Shown in pieces: positions 43,559-53,292 of a stretch of 64,000 bases of DNA. Below the pieces are notes generated by a model that was not told the origin of the DNA, searched no databases, and worked only from the letters and a program-made list of their open reading frames with translations. The number at the start of each line of letters is the position of its first letter. The first letter of the stretch is position 1. Source of the DNA: Streptomyces mashuensis (GTDB lineage Bacteria > Actinomycetota > Actinomycetes > Streptomycetales > Streptomycetaceae); contig NZ_BNBD01000009.1 in assembly GCF_014654785.1 (NCBI RefSeq), positions 124,001-188,000 of the forward strand. The letters run 5' to 3'. The translations under genes were made by a program, and so were the position numbers.

Positions 43559-44872
43559 GTGCTCACCGCGTTCGCCCGGGCGTTCAGGACGCCCGACCTG
43601 CGCAAGAAGCTGCTGTTCACGCTGGGCATCATGGTGCTCTTCCGGCTCGGGGCACATGTCCCGGTGCCGGGTGTCGACTACCGCAATGTCCAGACGTGCA
43701 TGGACCAGTCCAAGAGTGGGCAGGGCCTTTTCGGCCTCGTGAACATGTTCAGCGGTGGTGCGCTGCTGCAGATCACGATCTTCGCCCTCGGAATCATGCC
43801 GTACATCACGGCGAGCATCATCCTGCAGCTGCTCACCGTCGTGATTCCCCGGCTGGAGGCCCTCAAGAAGGAGGGCCAGACCGGCCAGGCCAAGATCACG
43901 CAGTACACGCGCTACCTGACCGTCGCCCTGGCCGTGCTGCAGGGCACCGGCCTCGTGGCCACCGCGCGCAGCGGTGCGCTCTTCGGCAACTGCACGGTCG
44001 GCAACCAGATCGTCCCGAACCAGTCGATCTTCACCACGATCGTCATGGTCATCACGATGACCGCCGGTACCTCGCTGATCATGTGGCTCGGTGAGCTGAT
44101 CACCGACCGCGGCATCGGCAACGGCATGTCGATCCTGATGTTCACCTCCATCGCCGCCGGCTTCCCCGGCGCCCTGTGGGCCATCAAGCTCCAGGGCAAG
44201 CTGATGGGCGGCTGGCTGGAGTTCGGCCTGGTGATCCTCTGCGGTCTGGCGATGGTGGCCCTCGTCGTCTTCGTCGAGCAGGCCCAGCGCCGCATCCCGG
44301 TCCAGTACGCGAAGCGCATGATCGGCCGCCGGTCCTACGGCGGCACCTCCACCTACATCCCGCTGAAGGTCAACCAGGCCGGTGTGATCCCGGTCATCTT
44401 CGCCTCGTCGCTGCTCTACATCCCGGCGCTGCTCGTGCAGTTCACCGGGTCGAAGGCCGGCTGGGCCCAGTGGATCCAGGCCAACCTGGTCAAGGGTGAC
44501 CACCCGATCTACATGGTCACGTACTTCCTGCTGATCGTGTTCTTCGCCTTCTTCTACGTCGCCATCTCCTTCAACCCCGAAGAAGTTGCCGACAATATGA
44601 AGAAGTATGGTGGTTTCATCCCGGGCATCCGGGCTGGTCGCCCCACGGCCGAGTACCTGAGCTACGTGCTGAACCGCATCACGTGGCCCGGGTCGCTCTA
44701 CCTGGGACTGATCGCGCTGGTGCCCACCGTGGCTCTGGTCACACTGAACGCAAACCAGAACTTCCCGTTCGGGGGAACCAGCATCCTGATCATCGTGGGT
44801 GTCGGTCTGGAGACTGTGAAGCAGATCGAAAGCCAGCTTCAGCAGCGCAACTACGAAGGGTTCCTCCGCTGA
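43559..44872 (+). CDS. secY: Preprotein translocase subunit SecY
   Basis: The 437-residue channel protein begins [40 protein letters not shown] and has about ten transmembrane segments, with the conserved loop [11 protein letters not shown] in the cytoplasmic region. GTG 43559 is chosen because GGAGG/AGGAGG motifs lie 7-17 nt upstream and the length matches Streptomyces SecY; an earlier in-frame start at 43439 would add a non-conserved stretch. It works with SecE (11738). It overlaps adk by one base. Confidence 0.95.
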   Translation: MLTAFARAFRTPDLRKKLLFTLGIMVLFRLGAHVPVPGVDYRNVQTCMDQSKSGQGLFGLVNMFSGGALLQITIFALGIMPYITASIILQLLTVVIPRLEALKKEGQTGQAKITQYTRYLTVALAVLQGTGLVATARSGALFGNCTVGNQIVPNQSIFTTIVMVITMTAGTSLIMWLGELITDRGIGNGMSILMFTSIAAGFPGALWAIKLQGKLMGGWLEFGLVILCGLAMVALVVFVEQAQRRIPVQYAKRMIGRRSYGGTSTYIPLKVNQAGVIPVIFASSLLYIPALLVQFTGSKAGWAQWIQANLVKGDHPIYMVTYFLLIVFFAFFYVAISFNPEEVADNMKKYGGFIPGIRAGRPTAEYLSYVLNRITWPGSLYLGLIALVPTVALVTLNANQNFPFGGTSILIIVGVGLETVKQIESQLQQRNYEGFLR

Positions 44873-45528
44873 TGCGAATCGTCCTCGTCGGGCCGCCCGG
44901 CGCCGGCAAGGGTACGCAGGCCGCGTACCTCGCCAAGAACCTCGCGATCCCGCACATCTCCACGGGCGACCTCTTCCGGGCGAACATCAGCCAGGGCACG
45001 CCGCTGGGCCAGAAGGCCCAGGAGTACATGCGCGCCGGCCAGCTGGTGCCGGACGAGGTCACCATCGGGATGGCCAAGGACCGCATGCACCAGGAGGACG
45101 CCGGCCACGGCTTCCTGCTGGACGGCTTCCCGCGCAACCTGGCCCAGGCCAAGGCGCTGGACGAGATCCTCGACACCGACGGCCTGAAGCTCGACGCCGT
45201 CCTGGACCTGGAGGTCCCGGAGGACGAGGTGGTCAAGCGGATCGCCGGCCGCCGGATGTGCCGTCAGGACAGCAGCCACATCTTCCACGTGATCTACAAC
45301 CCGCCGGCCGCGGAGGGCGTCTGCGACGTCTGCGGCGGCGAGCTGTACCAGCGCGAGGACGACAGCGAGGACACCGTCCGCAAGCGGCTCGAGGTCTACC
45401 ACAGCGAGACCGAGCCGATCATCGACTACTACAAGGCCCAGGGCCTCGTGGTGACGATCTCCGCCCTCGGCAAGGTCGCCGAGGTCACCGAGCGCGCCAT
45501 GGCCGCGCTCCGGCGCGACGCGGCCTGA
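44872..45528 (+). CDS. adk: Adenylate kinase
   Basis: The 218-residue enzyme has the P-loop [10 protein letters not shown] (8-17), the AMP-binding region ISTGDLFR and [10 protein letters not shown], and a long LID. The LID carries a Cys-x2-Asp (MCRQD) and a Cys-x2-Cys (CDVCGG), a plausible zinc site like that of Gram-positive adenylate kinases with one Asp ligand. It interconverts ATP, ADP and AMP. The ATG overlaps the secY stop (TGATG). A strong hairpin follows. Confidence 0.95.
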   Translation: MRIVLVGPPGAGKGTQAAYLAKNLAIPHISTGDLFRANISQGTPLGQKAQEYMRAGQLVPDEVTIGMAKDRMHQEDAGHGFLLDGFPRNLAQAKALDEILDTDGLKLDAVLDLEVPEDEVVKRIAGRRMCRQDSSHIFHVIYNPPAAEGVCDVCGGELYQREDDSEDTVRKRLEVYHSETEPIIDYYKAQGLVVTISALGKVAEVTERAMAALRRDAA

Positions 45529-45550
45529 CCGCACGCCCACCGCTCCCACC

Positions 45551-45584
45551 ACGGCCGCGATGCCCGCCCGGGCATCGCGGCCGT
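45551..45584 (+). terminator. Terminator after adk
   Basis: A perfect 15-bp stem (45551-45565 with 45570-45584) closes a 4-nt loop, GCCC. It ends 75 bp before map, so map probably has its own promoter. Confidence 0.75.
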
Positions 45585-45659
45585 AGTGTTGTTCCACGTG
45601 CCGGCGGGCGGCCCCCCGCGGCGCGCCCCCGACCGGAAACACCGAGGAAGGCAGTCCCC

Positions 45660-46496
45660 ATGGTCGAGATCAAGACCCCCGAACAGATCGCCAAGATGCG
45701 TGAGGCCGGGCTGGTCGTCGCGGCCATCCACGCGGCCACCAAGGAGGCCGCCGTCCCCGGGGCCACCACCAAGGACCTGGACGACGTGGCCCGCAAGGTG
45801 CTCGCCGAGCACGGCGCGAAGTCCAACTTCCTCGGCTACGGCGGCTTCCCCGCCACGATCTGCACCTCCGTGAACGACGTCGTGGTGCACGGCATCCCGG
45901 ACACGGACACCGTCCTCCGGGACGGCGACATCATCTCGATCGACGCCGGGGCCATCGTCGACGGCTGGCACGCCGACGCCGCCTTCACCGCCTTCGTGGG
46001 CGGCGGCCACTCCCAGGAGCTGCACGAGCTCTCCCGGGTGACCGAGGAGTCGATGTGGGCCGGCATCGCCGCCGTGAAGAACGGCAACCGCCTGGTCGAC
46101 ATCTCCAAGGCCATCGAGGGCTACATCCGCCGCCAGCCCCGCCCCGCGAGCGGCCGGTACGGGATCATCGAGGACTACGGCGGCCACGGCATCGGCTCCG
46201 AGATGCACATGGACCCGCACCTGCTGAACTACGTCTCCCGCAAGCGCGGCAAGGGCCCCCGCCTGGTCCCCGGCTTCTGTATCGCCATCGAGCCCATGGT
46301 CAGCCTCGGCACGCCCCGTACGCACGTGCTGGAGGACGACTGGACCGTCAAGACGGACGACTACACCTGGTCCAGCCACTGGGAGCACTCCGTCGCCCTG
46401 ACGGAGCAGGGCCCGCTGGTGCTCACCGCGGTCGACGGCGGCCGGGCCAAGCTGGCCCAGTACGGCATCACCGCTGCTCCCGACCCGCTGGCGTAG
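45660..46496 (+). CDS. map: Type I methionine aminopeptidase
   Basis: The 278-residue enzyme has the five metal ligands of the family: two Asp in SIDAGAIVDGWHADAA, His in GGHGIG, Glu in AIEPMV and Glu in EHSVALTEQG. It removes N-terminal Met from nascent proteins in the cytoplasm. ATG 45660 is preceded by GAGGAAGG; earlier frame positions would run through the terminator. Streptomyces usually has further map genes. Confidence 0.95.
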   Translation: MVEIKTPEQIAKMREAGLVVAAIHAATKEAAVPGATTKDLDDVARKVLAEHGAKSNFLGYGGFPATICTSVNDVVVHGIPDTDTVLRDGDIISIDAGAIVDGWHADAAFTAFVGGGHSQELHELSRVTEESMWAGIAAVKNGNRLVDISKAIEGYIRRQPRPASGRYGIIEDYGGHGIGSEMHMDPHLLNYVSRKRGKGPRLVPGFCIAIEPMVSLGTPRTHVLEDDWTVKTDDYTWSSHWEHSVALTEQGPLVLTAVDGGRAKLAQYGITAAPDPLA

Positions 46497-46607
46497 TGGC
46501 CCCGGGAACCGGTGCGACGCCCGGGCCCGATGCGGCCGGACGGGTTCCGCTTAAGGATCTTCGCCACCGGGCAGGACCCTGGATTAGTCTTTCCGGTTCC
46601 CCTGACG

Positions 46608-46613
46608 TAGACT
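46608..46613 (+). promoter_or_regulatory. Possible -10 box for infA
   Basis: TAGACT lies 90 bp before infA; a weak TTAGTC (46584-46589) stands 18 bp upstream. The 207-bp map-infA gap shows no other clear element. Confidence 0.35.
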
Positions 46614-46703
46614 GATGCGTCGGCTCTCGTATATCCGCATGTCCGCGTCCATACGGGGGTGCGAAACGGAGTCGATCAAGGTAGCCGATTCGAAAGGCGA
46701 AGC

Positions 46704-46925
46704 GTGGCCAAGAAGCAAGGTGCCATCGAGATTGAGGGCACCGTGATCGAGTCTCTGCCGAACGCCATGTTCAAGGTGGAGCTCCAGAACGGTCACAAGG
46801 TCCTCGCGCACATCAGCGGGAAGATGCGGATGCACTACATCCGGATCCTCCCGGACGACCGGGTCGTCGTGGAGCTCTCCCCGTACGACCTCACGCGCGG
46901 CCGGATCGTCTACCGCTACAAGTAG
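46704..46925 (+). CDS. infA: Translation initiation factor IF-1
   Basis: The 73-residue OB-fold protein starts [27 protein letters not shown] and ends [11 protein letters not shown]-1 occupies the A site of the 30S subunit during initiation. GTG 46704 follows AAAGGCGAA, a modest ribosome site. rpmJ follows after 59 bp, the usual infA-rpmJ-rpsM-rpsK-rpoA-rplQ order. Confidence 0.97.
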   Translation: MAKKQGAIEIEGTVIESLPNAMFKVELQNGHKVLAHISGKMRMHYIRILPDDRVVVELSPYDLTRGRIVYRYK

Positions 46926-46984
46926 ATCTTGCCCGTGCCCCGCTCCCGTGGGGACTGGCACTGACCCGGAGAACCTCACATCCC

Positions 46985-47098
46985 ATGAAGGTCAAGCCGA
47001 GCGTCAAGAAGATCTGCGACAAGTGCAAGGTGATCCGCCGCCACGGCCGGGTCATGGTCATCTGCGACAACCTGCGCCACAAGCAGCGCCAGGGCTGA
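46985..47098 (+). CDS. rpmJ: 50S ribosomal protein L36
   Basis: The 37-residue protein reads [19 protein letters not shown] and continues to [13 protein letters not shown]. Zinc ligands are Cys11, Cys14, Cys27 and His32, so it is the zinc-containing form. It is the smallest gene in the window. A 206-bp gap follows before rpsM, with a GTCAC/GTGAC long-range pairing (47178-47267) and a CTCTC/GAGAG hairpin but no clear promoter. Confidence 0.96.
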   Translation: MKVKPSVKKICDKCKVIRRHGRVMVICDNLRHKQRQG

Positions 47099-47304
47099 CG
47101 CGACCACCTGCAACTCGCAGAACCCTTCTCGCGACGCGAGCAACACATGTTCATACGCAGCGTCCGCCAAGCCCGTAGTCACAGCCGGGCCGGCGACACC
47201 TCCGGCGGGGGCCGGGGACCCGGGCGTACCGCTCTCTCGTCCGAGAGGGCCGGCGACCGGGAGTGACGTTGTGGAAGACCCCCGAGATCAACTGGAGCCA
47301 TTGA

Positions 47305-47685
47305 ATGGCACGCGTTTCCGGTGTTGACATTCCGCGCGAAAAGCGCGTGGAGGTCGCACTCACCTACGTCTTCGGCATCGGCCGCACCCTGGCGAAGGAG
47401 ACCCTCTCCGCCACCGGTGTGAACCCGAACACCCGCGTTCGTGACCTGTCCGAGGAGGACCTGGTCAAGATCCGCGAGTACGTGGACGCCAACATCAAGA
47501 CCGAGGGTGACCTCCGTCGCGAGATTCAGGCCGACATCCGCCGCAAGGTCGAGATCGGCTGCTACCAGGGTCTGCGTCACCGTCGCGGTCTGCCGGTCCA
47601 CGGCCAGCGCACCAGCACGAACGCCCGTACCCGCAAGGGTCCGCGTCGCGCCATCGCCGGCAAGAAGAAGCCGGGCAAGAAGTAG
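47305..47685 (+). CDS. rpsM: 30S ribosomal protein S13
   Basis: The 126-residue protein has [25 protein letters not shown] and the C-terminal tail [23 protein letters not shown], which contacts the P-site tRNA. S13 forms head bridges with the 50S subunit. CTGGAG precedes ATG 47305. Confidence 0.97.
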   Translation: MARVSGVDIPREKRVEVALTYVFGIGRTLAKETLSATGVNPNTRVRDLSEEDLVKIREYVDANIKTEGDLRREIQADIRRKVEIGCYQGLRHRRGLPVHGQRTSTNARTRKGPRRAIAGKKKPGKK

Positions 47686-47748
47686 TCCTCAGCGGACGAC
47701 TGCCAACGGTCTTCGCTGTAGGACCGACCACCTCCACGGGAGTAACAC

Positions 47749-48153
47749 ATGCCTCCGAAGGGCCGTCAGGGCGCTGCCAAGAAGGTGCGCCGCAAGGAAA
47801 AGAAGAACGTCGCTCACGGCCACGCGCACATCAAGAGCACGTTCAACAACACGATCGTCTCGATCACCGACCCCACGGGCAACGTGATCTCCTGGGCCTC
47901 CGCCGGCCACGTCGGCTTCAAGGGCTCGCGCAAGTCCACCCCCTTCGCCGCGCAGATGGCCGCCGAGTCGGCCGCCCGCCGCGCGCAGGAGCACGGCATG
48001 CGCAAGGTCGACGTCTTCGTCAAGGGCCCGGGTTCCGGTCGTGAGACCGCCATCCGTTCGCTCCAGGCGACGGGTCTCGAGGTCGGCTCCATCCAGGACG
48101 TCACCCCGACCCCGCACAACGGCTGCCGCCCGCCGAAGCGCCGCCGCGTCTGA
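47749..48153 (+). CDS. rpsK: 30S ribosomal protein S11
   Basis: The 134-residue protein has [36 protein letters not shown] and [41 protein letters not shown]11 lines the mRNA path on the platform. It starts 63 bp after rpsM. Confidence 0.97.
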   Translation: MPPKGRQGAAKKVRRKEKKNVAHGHAHIKSTFNNTIVSITDPTGNVISWASAGHVGFKGSRKSTPFAAQMAAESAARRAQEHGMRKVDVFVKGPGSGRETAIRSLQATGLEVGSIQDVTPTPHNGCRPPKRRRV

Positions 48154-48236
48154 TCAGGGCGGCGGCGCCTCCCCGCGCGAGCGGGGGTGAACCGCGCCGC
48201 CGCGTCTGACGCGTCGCCGCTCACCAGCGGTTTCTC

Positions 48237-48267
48237 GGGCGGTACGGCCTTTCCGGCCGTGCCGCCC
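48237..48267 (+). terminator. Hairpin upstream of rpoA
   Basis: GGGCGGTACGGCC (48237-48249) pairs with 48255-48267 through 13 bp with one G-T pair, loop TTTCC. Another long hairpin around CCCCGC-GCGA-GCGGGG (48171-48186, flanked by GGCGGCG/CGCCGCC) follows rpsK. The 179-bp gap may hold an rpoA promoter (TTGCAG at 48274), but the -10 is poor. Confidence 0.55.
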
Positions 48268-48332
48268 GTACCCTTGCAGTACCGACGGGCGTCAAATAGC
48301 GGGCGCCCACGACTGAAGGATCTGATCCCCAC

Positions 48333-49355
48333 ATGCTGATCGCTCAGCGCCCCTCGCTGACCGAAGAGGTCGTGGACGAGTTCCGTTCCCGGTTCGTCAT
48401 CGAGCCGCTGGAGCCGGGCTTCGGCTACACCCTCGGCAACTCCCTGCGTCGTACGCTCCTCTCCTCGATCCCGGGTGCGGCTGTCACGTCCATCCGCATC
48501 GACGGTGTCCTGCACGAGTTCACCACCGTGCCGGGCGTCAAGGAGGACGTCACCGACCTCATCCTCAACATCAAGCAGCTGGTCGTCTCCTCGGAGCACG
48601 ACGAGCCGGTCGTGATGTACCTGCGCAAGCAGGGCCCCGGCCTGGTCACCGCCGCGGACATCGCCCCGCCGGCCGGTGTCGAGGTGCACAACCCCGACCT
48701 GGTCCTGGCGACGCTGAACGCCAAGGGCAAGCTGGAGATGGAGCTGACCGTCGAGCGCGGTCGCGGCTACGTCTCCGCCGTCCAGAACAAGCAGGTGGGC
48801 CAGGAGATCGGCCGCATCCCGGTCGACTCCATCTACTCGCCGGTGCTCAAGGTCACCTACAAGGTCGAGGCGACCCGTGTCGAGCAGCGCACCGACTTCG
48901 ACAAGCTGATCGTCGACGTCGAGACCAAGCAGGCCATGCGCCCGCGCGACGCCATGGCGTCCGCCGGCAAGACCCTGGTCGAGCTGTTCGGCCTGGCCCG
49001 CGAGCTGAACATCGACGCCGAGGGCATCGACATGGGCCCGTCCCCCACGGACGCCGCCCTGGCCGCCGACCTGGCGCTGCCGATCGAGGAGCTGGAGCTC
49101 ACGGTCCGCTCCTACAACTGCCTCAAGCGCGAGGGCATCCACTCCGTGGGTGAGCTCGTCGCCCGCTCCGAGGCCGACCTGCTCGACATCCGCAACTTCG
49201 GTGCGAAGTCGATCGACGAGGTCAAGGCGAAGCTGGCCGGCATGGGCCTGGCCCTCAAGGACAGCCCGCCCGGATTCGACCCGACCGCCGCCGCGGACGC
49301 CTTCGGCGCCGACGACGACGCGGACGCGGGTTTCGTGGAGACCGAGCAGTACTGA
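48333..49355 (+). CDS. rpoA: DNA-directed RNA polymerase subunit alpha
   Basis: The 340-residue subunit has the assembly domain (residues 1-230: [39 protein letters not shown]). A flexible linker follows, then the C-terminal domain ([36 protein letters not shown]), which binds UP elements and activators. It dimerises to start core polymerase assembly with RpoB and RpoC. AAGGAT precedes ATG 48333. Confidence 0.97.
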   Translation: MLIAQRPSLTEEVVDEFRSRFVIEPLEPGFGYTLGNSLRRTLLSSIPGAAVTSIRIDGVLHEFTTVPGVKEDVTDLILNIKQLVVSSEHDEPVVMYLRKQGPGLVTAADIAPPAGVEVHNPDLVLATLNAKGKLEMELTVERGRGYVSAVQNKQVGQEIGRIPVDSIYSPVLKVTYKVEATRVEQRTDFDKLIVDVETKQAMRPRDAMASAGKTLVELFGLARELNIDAEGIDMGPSPTDAALAADLALPIEELELTVRSYNCLKREGIHSVGELVARSEADLLDIRNFGAKSIDEVKAKLAGMGLALKDSPPGFDPTAAADAFGADDDADAGFVETEQY

Positions 49356-49477
49356 TCGGTCCCCGCCTTCCGGGGCACCCCTTCGGGGCGTGTCCCGGAT
49401 CTCCGACAGGCGACCGCCTGCTCGGATACTGACTCCGGTACCTGATACGGCCGGGGCAGACACCTAGGAGAAACACC

Positions 49478-49942
49478 ATGCCGCGTCCCACCAAGGGTGC
49501 CCGTTTCGGCGGCAGCGCCGCGCACGAGAAGCTGCTCCTGGCGAACCTCGCCAAGGCGCTCTTCGAGCACGGCCGCATCACGACGACCGAGGCCAAGGCC
49601 CGCCGCCTGCGTCCGGTCGCCGAGCGCCTGATCACCAAGGCGAAGAAGGGCGACATCCACAACCGTCGCCAGGTGCTGCAGACGATCACCGACAAGGGCG
49701 TCGTCCACACCCTCTTCACCGAGATCGCTCCGCGCTTCGCCGAGCGTCCGGGTGGCTACACCCGCATCACCAAGATCGGTAACCGTCGTGGCGACAACGC
49801 CCCGATGGCGGTCATCGAGCTGGTCGAGGGCGAGATCGCGAAGAAGGCGACCGTTGCCGAGGCCGAGGCCGCGACCAAGCGCGCGGTCAAGGAGTCCGAG
49901 GCCGCTGCCGAGGCTCCGGCCGAGGAGTCGAAGGACGCCTGA
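49478..49942 (+). CDS. rplQ: 50S ribosomal protein L17
   Basis: The 154-residue protein has [46 protein letters not shown] and [25 protein letters not shown]. After about residue 115 an Ala/Glu/Lys-rich tail extends it beyond the E. coli length (127). L17 is at the tunnel exit. A TTCG-capped hairpin (around 49371-49395) stands between rpoA and rplQ. Confidence 0.96.
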   Translation: MPRPTKGARFGGSAAHEKLLLANLAKALFEHGRITTTEAKARRLRPVAERLITKAKKGDIHNRRQVLQTITDKGVVHTLFTEIAPRFAERPGGYTRITKIGNRRGDNAPMAVIELVEGEIAKKATVAEAEAATKRAVKESEAAAEAPAEESKDA

Positions 49943-49963
49943 CACGGCTGATGCGTGTCAGTG

Positions 49964-49994
49964 ACGGGCCCGCCCCTTCCGGGGGCGGGCCCGT
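49964..49994 (+). terminator. Terminator after rplQ
   Basis: A perfect 13-bp stem (49964-49976 with 49982-49994) closes the loop TTCCG, 21 bp after rplQ and 34 bp before truA. It closes the alpha operon. Confidence 0.75.
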
Positions 49995-50028
49995 CCCGCA
50001 TTCTGTGCACGGTGAGAGGAAGCACTCG

Positions 50029-50892
50029 GTGAGTGACGAGGTGGAGCCCGGCTACGTCCGGGTGCGGCTGGACCTGTCGTACGACGGCAAGGACTTCTCC
50101 GGCTGGGCGAAGCAGCGCGAGGGCCGGCGCACGGTCCAGGGCGAGCTGGAGGACGCGATCCGGACCGTGACCCGGTCGAAGGAGACGTACGAGCTCACGG
50201 TCGCCGGCCGTACCGACGCCGGCGTGCATGCCCGGGGTCAGGTCGCGCACGTCGACCTGCCGGACGAGGTGTGGGCCGAGCACCGGGACAAGCTGCTGCG
50301 CCGGCTCGCGGGCCGGCTGCCGCACGACGTCCGGGTGTGGCGCGCGGAGGAGGCCCCCGCCGGGTTCAACGCGCGCTTCTCGGCGATCTGGCGGCGGTAC
50401 GCGTACCGGGTCGTCGACCACCCCGGCGGCGTGGACCCGCTGCTGCGCGGGCACGTGCTGTGGCACGACTGGTCGCTGGACGTCGACGCGATGAACGAGG
50501 CGTCGGAGGCGCTGCTGGGCGAGCACGACTTCGCGGCGTACTGCAAGCGCCGCGAGGGCGCGACGACCATCCGCACCCTCCAGCAGCTGCACTGGGTGCG
50601 GGACGCGTCCGGTGTCGTCACGGCGACGGTGCGGGCGGACGCCTTCTGCCACAACATGGTGCGCTCGCTGGTGGGCGCCCTGCTGCACGTCGGCGACGGC
50701 CACCGCCCGGTGGACTGGCCGGGCAAGGTCCTGGCGGCCGGCGTCCGCGACTCGGCGGTCCACGTGGTGCGGCCGCACGGCCTGACGCTGGAGGAGGTCG
50801 GCTACCCGGCCGACTCGGAACTGGCGGCCCGCAACCTGGCGGCCCGCAACCGGCGCACGCTGCCGGGCGGGGCGATCTCGGGCTGCTGCTAG
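50029..50892 (+). CDS. truA: tRNA pseudouridine synthase A
   Basis: The 287-residue enzyme has the catalytic motif [16 protein letters not shown] (Asp nucleophile) and the family segments [14 protein letters not shown] and [17 protein letters not shown]. It makes pseudouridine 38-40 in the anticodon arm of tRNAs. GTG 50029 has GAGAGGAAG upstream; the in-frame ATG at 49951 would translate through the terminator and is rejected. A position after rplQ is common in bacteria. Confidence 0.93.
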   Translation: MSDEVEPGYVRVRLDLSYDGKDFSGWAKQREGRRTVQGELEDAIRTVTRSKETYELTVAGRTDAGVHARGQVAHVDLPDEVWAEHRDKLLRRLAGRLPHDVRVWRAEEAPAGFNARFSAIWRRYAYRVVDHPGGVDPLLRGHVLWHDWSLDVDAMNEASEALLGEHDFAAYCKRREGATTIRTLQQLHWVRDASGVVTATVRADAFCHNMVRSLVGALLHVGDGHRPVDWPGKVLAAGVRDSAVHVVRPHGLTLEEVGYPADSELAARNLAARNRRTLPGGAISGCC

Positions 50893-50900
50893 GCGGCGCC

Positions 50901-50940
50901 CATGCGTAAGGGGGCTCCCGAGGGAGCCCCCTTACGCATG
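50901..50940. terminator. Bidirectional terminator between truA and the glycosyltransferase gene
   Basis: A perfect stem of 18 bp (50901-50918 with 50923-50940) closes a 4-nt loop, CGAG. It starts 8 bp after truA and ends 16 bp before the convergent glycosyltransferase stop. Confidence 0.85.
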
Positions 50941-50956
50941 AGGAATGCGCGGCGCG

Positions 50957-53059
50957 TCAGGCCGAGGCCGGCACCGGCAGGTTCACGGCGAGGTCACTGC
51001 CCATCGTGATGTACGGCCGCACGCCGCCCACCGTCGGGTAGATGTCCGTCTTGTTGCGGTCGACGATGTCCCCGATGATGCGCCCGATCCGCACGGGCTC
51101 CGCCCGGCCGTCCAGCCGCAGCGCCAGGTCCCACGTGGCCCCCTCCGTACCGGCCGCGCGCAGCACCTCGTGCGGCACCGTCACGCGGAAGGACACGGCG
51201 TCGACCACCTCGGCGTCCAGCGACACCGGCTGCGCCGTCGCCCCGTCCCGCGGCGTGCCGACGAGCGTGGCGCTCCCGCCGAGCTCCGCGCCGTACAGCC
51301 GGCCCTCCACCAGGAAGGACTCCGTGCCCGTACGGATGATCGTGGCCTCCGCGTGCGCGTCGCGGTGCCAGGCGCGCAGCGCCAGGTAGCCGTCGACGGT
51401 CGGGTACGGCGCCCACCAGGTGAACGGCGAGCCCGGCAGCGGCTCCAGGTCGATCAGGCCGCGCCCCTCCGCGAGGTGCGAGACGACGCGGCGGCGCGCC
51501 TTGTCGTCCTCACGGACGACGTGCAGGTCCCAGCGGCCCTCGCCGAGCCGCAGCTCGGAGCGGTCGAGGACGGCGCGGTACGGGCCGCCGTCGGGGTCCG
51601 GCACGAGCGGCACGGAGACCGGCTTGCCCTCCTTGCGGCGGGTGACGGTCAGCGACAGCTTGTCGCCGCTGATGCCCTTGCGCTGCACGAGCACCACGAT
51701 GTTGCCCCGCGCGTCGATGCGGCAGGAGGCCACGGGGCGCAGCGGCTTGCGCACCACGATGTCCTTGAGGACCTTCTTCACCGGCGGCTTGGCGGCCCTG
51801 GCCACCGGGCGGCGGCGCAGCGGCCGCAGCAGGCGTCCGGCGGTGCGGCGCAGTCGCCGGGCCAGCGGCAGCCGCTGGGCCGTGGCGGCGGCGGGCTGCA
51901 CGGTGGTGCTGGTGACGCGGGGGCCGCCGAGGCTGTCGATCAGTTCGAGGTACGCGTCGGCGATGCGTTCGGGGGCGTAGCGCTTGGCGGATTCGCGGGC
52001 CGCGCGGCCCATGGTGCGCCGCAGCTCGTCGTCCTCGATCAGCTTGAGCAGGCCCTTGGCGATGGCGTCGCTGTCGCCGACGGGGACGAGGAGGCCGTCC
52101 TCGCCGTCGGTGATGATCTCGCCGGGGCCGTGCGGGCAGTCGGTGGCGACGACGGGCACGCCGCAGCCCATGGCCTCGACGATCGTCATGCCGAAGGACT
52201 CCTCGCGGGAGGTCACGGCGGCGATGGAGCCCTTGGCCCACTCGGTCTCGATGGGGGAGTGGGCACCCATGAGGGTGATGTGCTCGTTGAGGCCGAGCTT
52301 GTCGATCTGGGCGCGCAGCTTGGCCTGCTCGGGGCCGCGGCCGTAGATGCGCAGCTTCCAGTCGGGGCGGCTGGCGGCGACCGTGGCCCAGGCGCTGACC
52401 AGCAGGTCGTAGCGCTTGACGGGGATGAGCCGGCCGGCGGCGACGACGAGCTTGGCGGTGCCGTCGGAGGGCTCGACCTCGGAGGGCGGGCAGCCGTTGG
52501 GCAGGCAGACGATCTTCGTCTTGACGTCGGGGAACTGCTCGCGGTGGGTGCGGGCGTCCGCCTCGGAGACCGTGGTGTGCGCGTCCAGGTGCGGGATGGA
52601 GGCGTCCTGGTAGGCGCGGATGTTGGGCTCGTGGGTGCCGTAGATCCGGTGTTCCTGGCCGATGCGCAGGTAGCGGTCCTGGCCGAACTCGGCGAGGTAC
52701 ATCACGAGGCCGGGGCGGGTGGCGATGACGACGTCGGCGTCGGTCTCGGCCAGGTGCTCGGCGACGCGCTGGTCGGTGAGGGCGCTGAAGTGGGCGCCCT
52801 TGGCCTCGACCGGCGGGATGTACTGGCTGTCACGGCCCAGCAGGGCGTGGTCGCGGTCGGCGCCCTTCTCGGCGCGCTGGTCGATCAGGTTGACCAGCTT
52901 CACCTTCGGGTGAAGGGGGAGCTTGGGCTTGTCGCCGGTACGGAGCGTCGAGACGATCTCCACGTCGTGGCGGGCGGCGAGCGCGCTGGCGACGTTGAAC
53001 GTCGAGCGGATGGTGCCGCCGATGCCGTAGGCGTTCTGCAAAAGGAAAGAGATCTTCAT
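50957..53059 (-). CDS. GT4-family glycosyltransferase with C-terminal extension
   Basis: The 700-residue protein has a GT-B fold in its first 400 residues: N-terminal KISFLLQNAYGIGGTIRSTFNVA, donor-binding region LVVAAGRLIPVKRYDLLVSAW and the EX7E motif REESFGMTIVEAMGCGVP. Residues about 400-450 are very Arg-rich. The last 250 residues look like two beta-sandwich-type domains (RIDARGNIVVLVQRKGI to SDLAVNLPVPASA), as seen in some teichoic-acid-type transferases. The basic linker suggests membrane association. A role in a cell-wall glycopolymer is an inference. No Shine-Dalgarno sequence precedes ATG 53059. Confidence 0.75.
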   Translation of the reverse strand: MKISFLLQNAYGIGGTIRSTFNVASALAARHDVEIVSTLRTGDKPKLPLHPKVKLVNLIDQRAEKGADRDHALLGRDSQYIPPVEAKGAHFSALTDQRVAEHLAETDADVVIATRPGLVMYLAEFGQDRYLRIGQEHRIYGTHEPNIRAYQDASIPHLDAHTTVSEADARTHREQFPDVKTKIVCLPNGCPPSEVEPSDGTAKLVVAAGRLIPVKRYDLLVSAWATVAASRPDWKLRIYGRGPEQAKLRAQIDKLGLNEHITLMGAHSPIETEWAKGSIAAVTSREESFGMTIVEAMGCGVPVVATDCPHGPGEIITDGEDGLLVPVGDSDAIAKGLLKLIEDDELRRTMGRAARESAKRYAPERIADAYLELIDSLGGPRVTSTTVQPAAATAQRLPLARRLRRTAGRLLRPLRRRPVARAAKPPVKKVLKDIVVRKPLRPVASCRIDARGNIVVLVQRKGISGDKLSLTVTRRKEGKPVSVPLVPDPDGGPYRAVLDRSELRLGEGRWDLHVVREDDKARRRVVSHLAEGRGLIDLEPLPGSPFTWWAPYPTVDGYLALRAWHRDAHAEATIIRTGTESFLVEGRLYGAELGGSATLVGTPRDGATAQPVSLDAEVVDAVSFRVTVPHEVLRAAGTEGATWDLALRLDGRAEPVRIGRIIGDIVDRNKTDIYPTVGGVRPYITMGSDLAVNLPVPASA

Positions 53060-53292
53060 GGCGGTGTGTGCGCGCCGCGCCGAGCGCGCCGCGTCCGTCC
53101 TTCCCCCTGGCCTGGGTGGTGTCCGGGTCGTCCCCTGCTGGTCGGTCCGTGGGCGTCCCGTCGGTGGTCCCGTAGGTGGGATGTCGCGGTCCGATCCGCC
53201 GGTTAAGACCGTTGGGAGGGATTTCGGTTGCCTGCGCAGCCTACATTGTGGCCTGGGTCACGTCGCAAGAAGGTGTGGAGGAGGCCGGCTCG

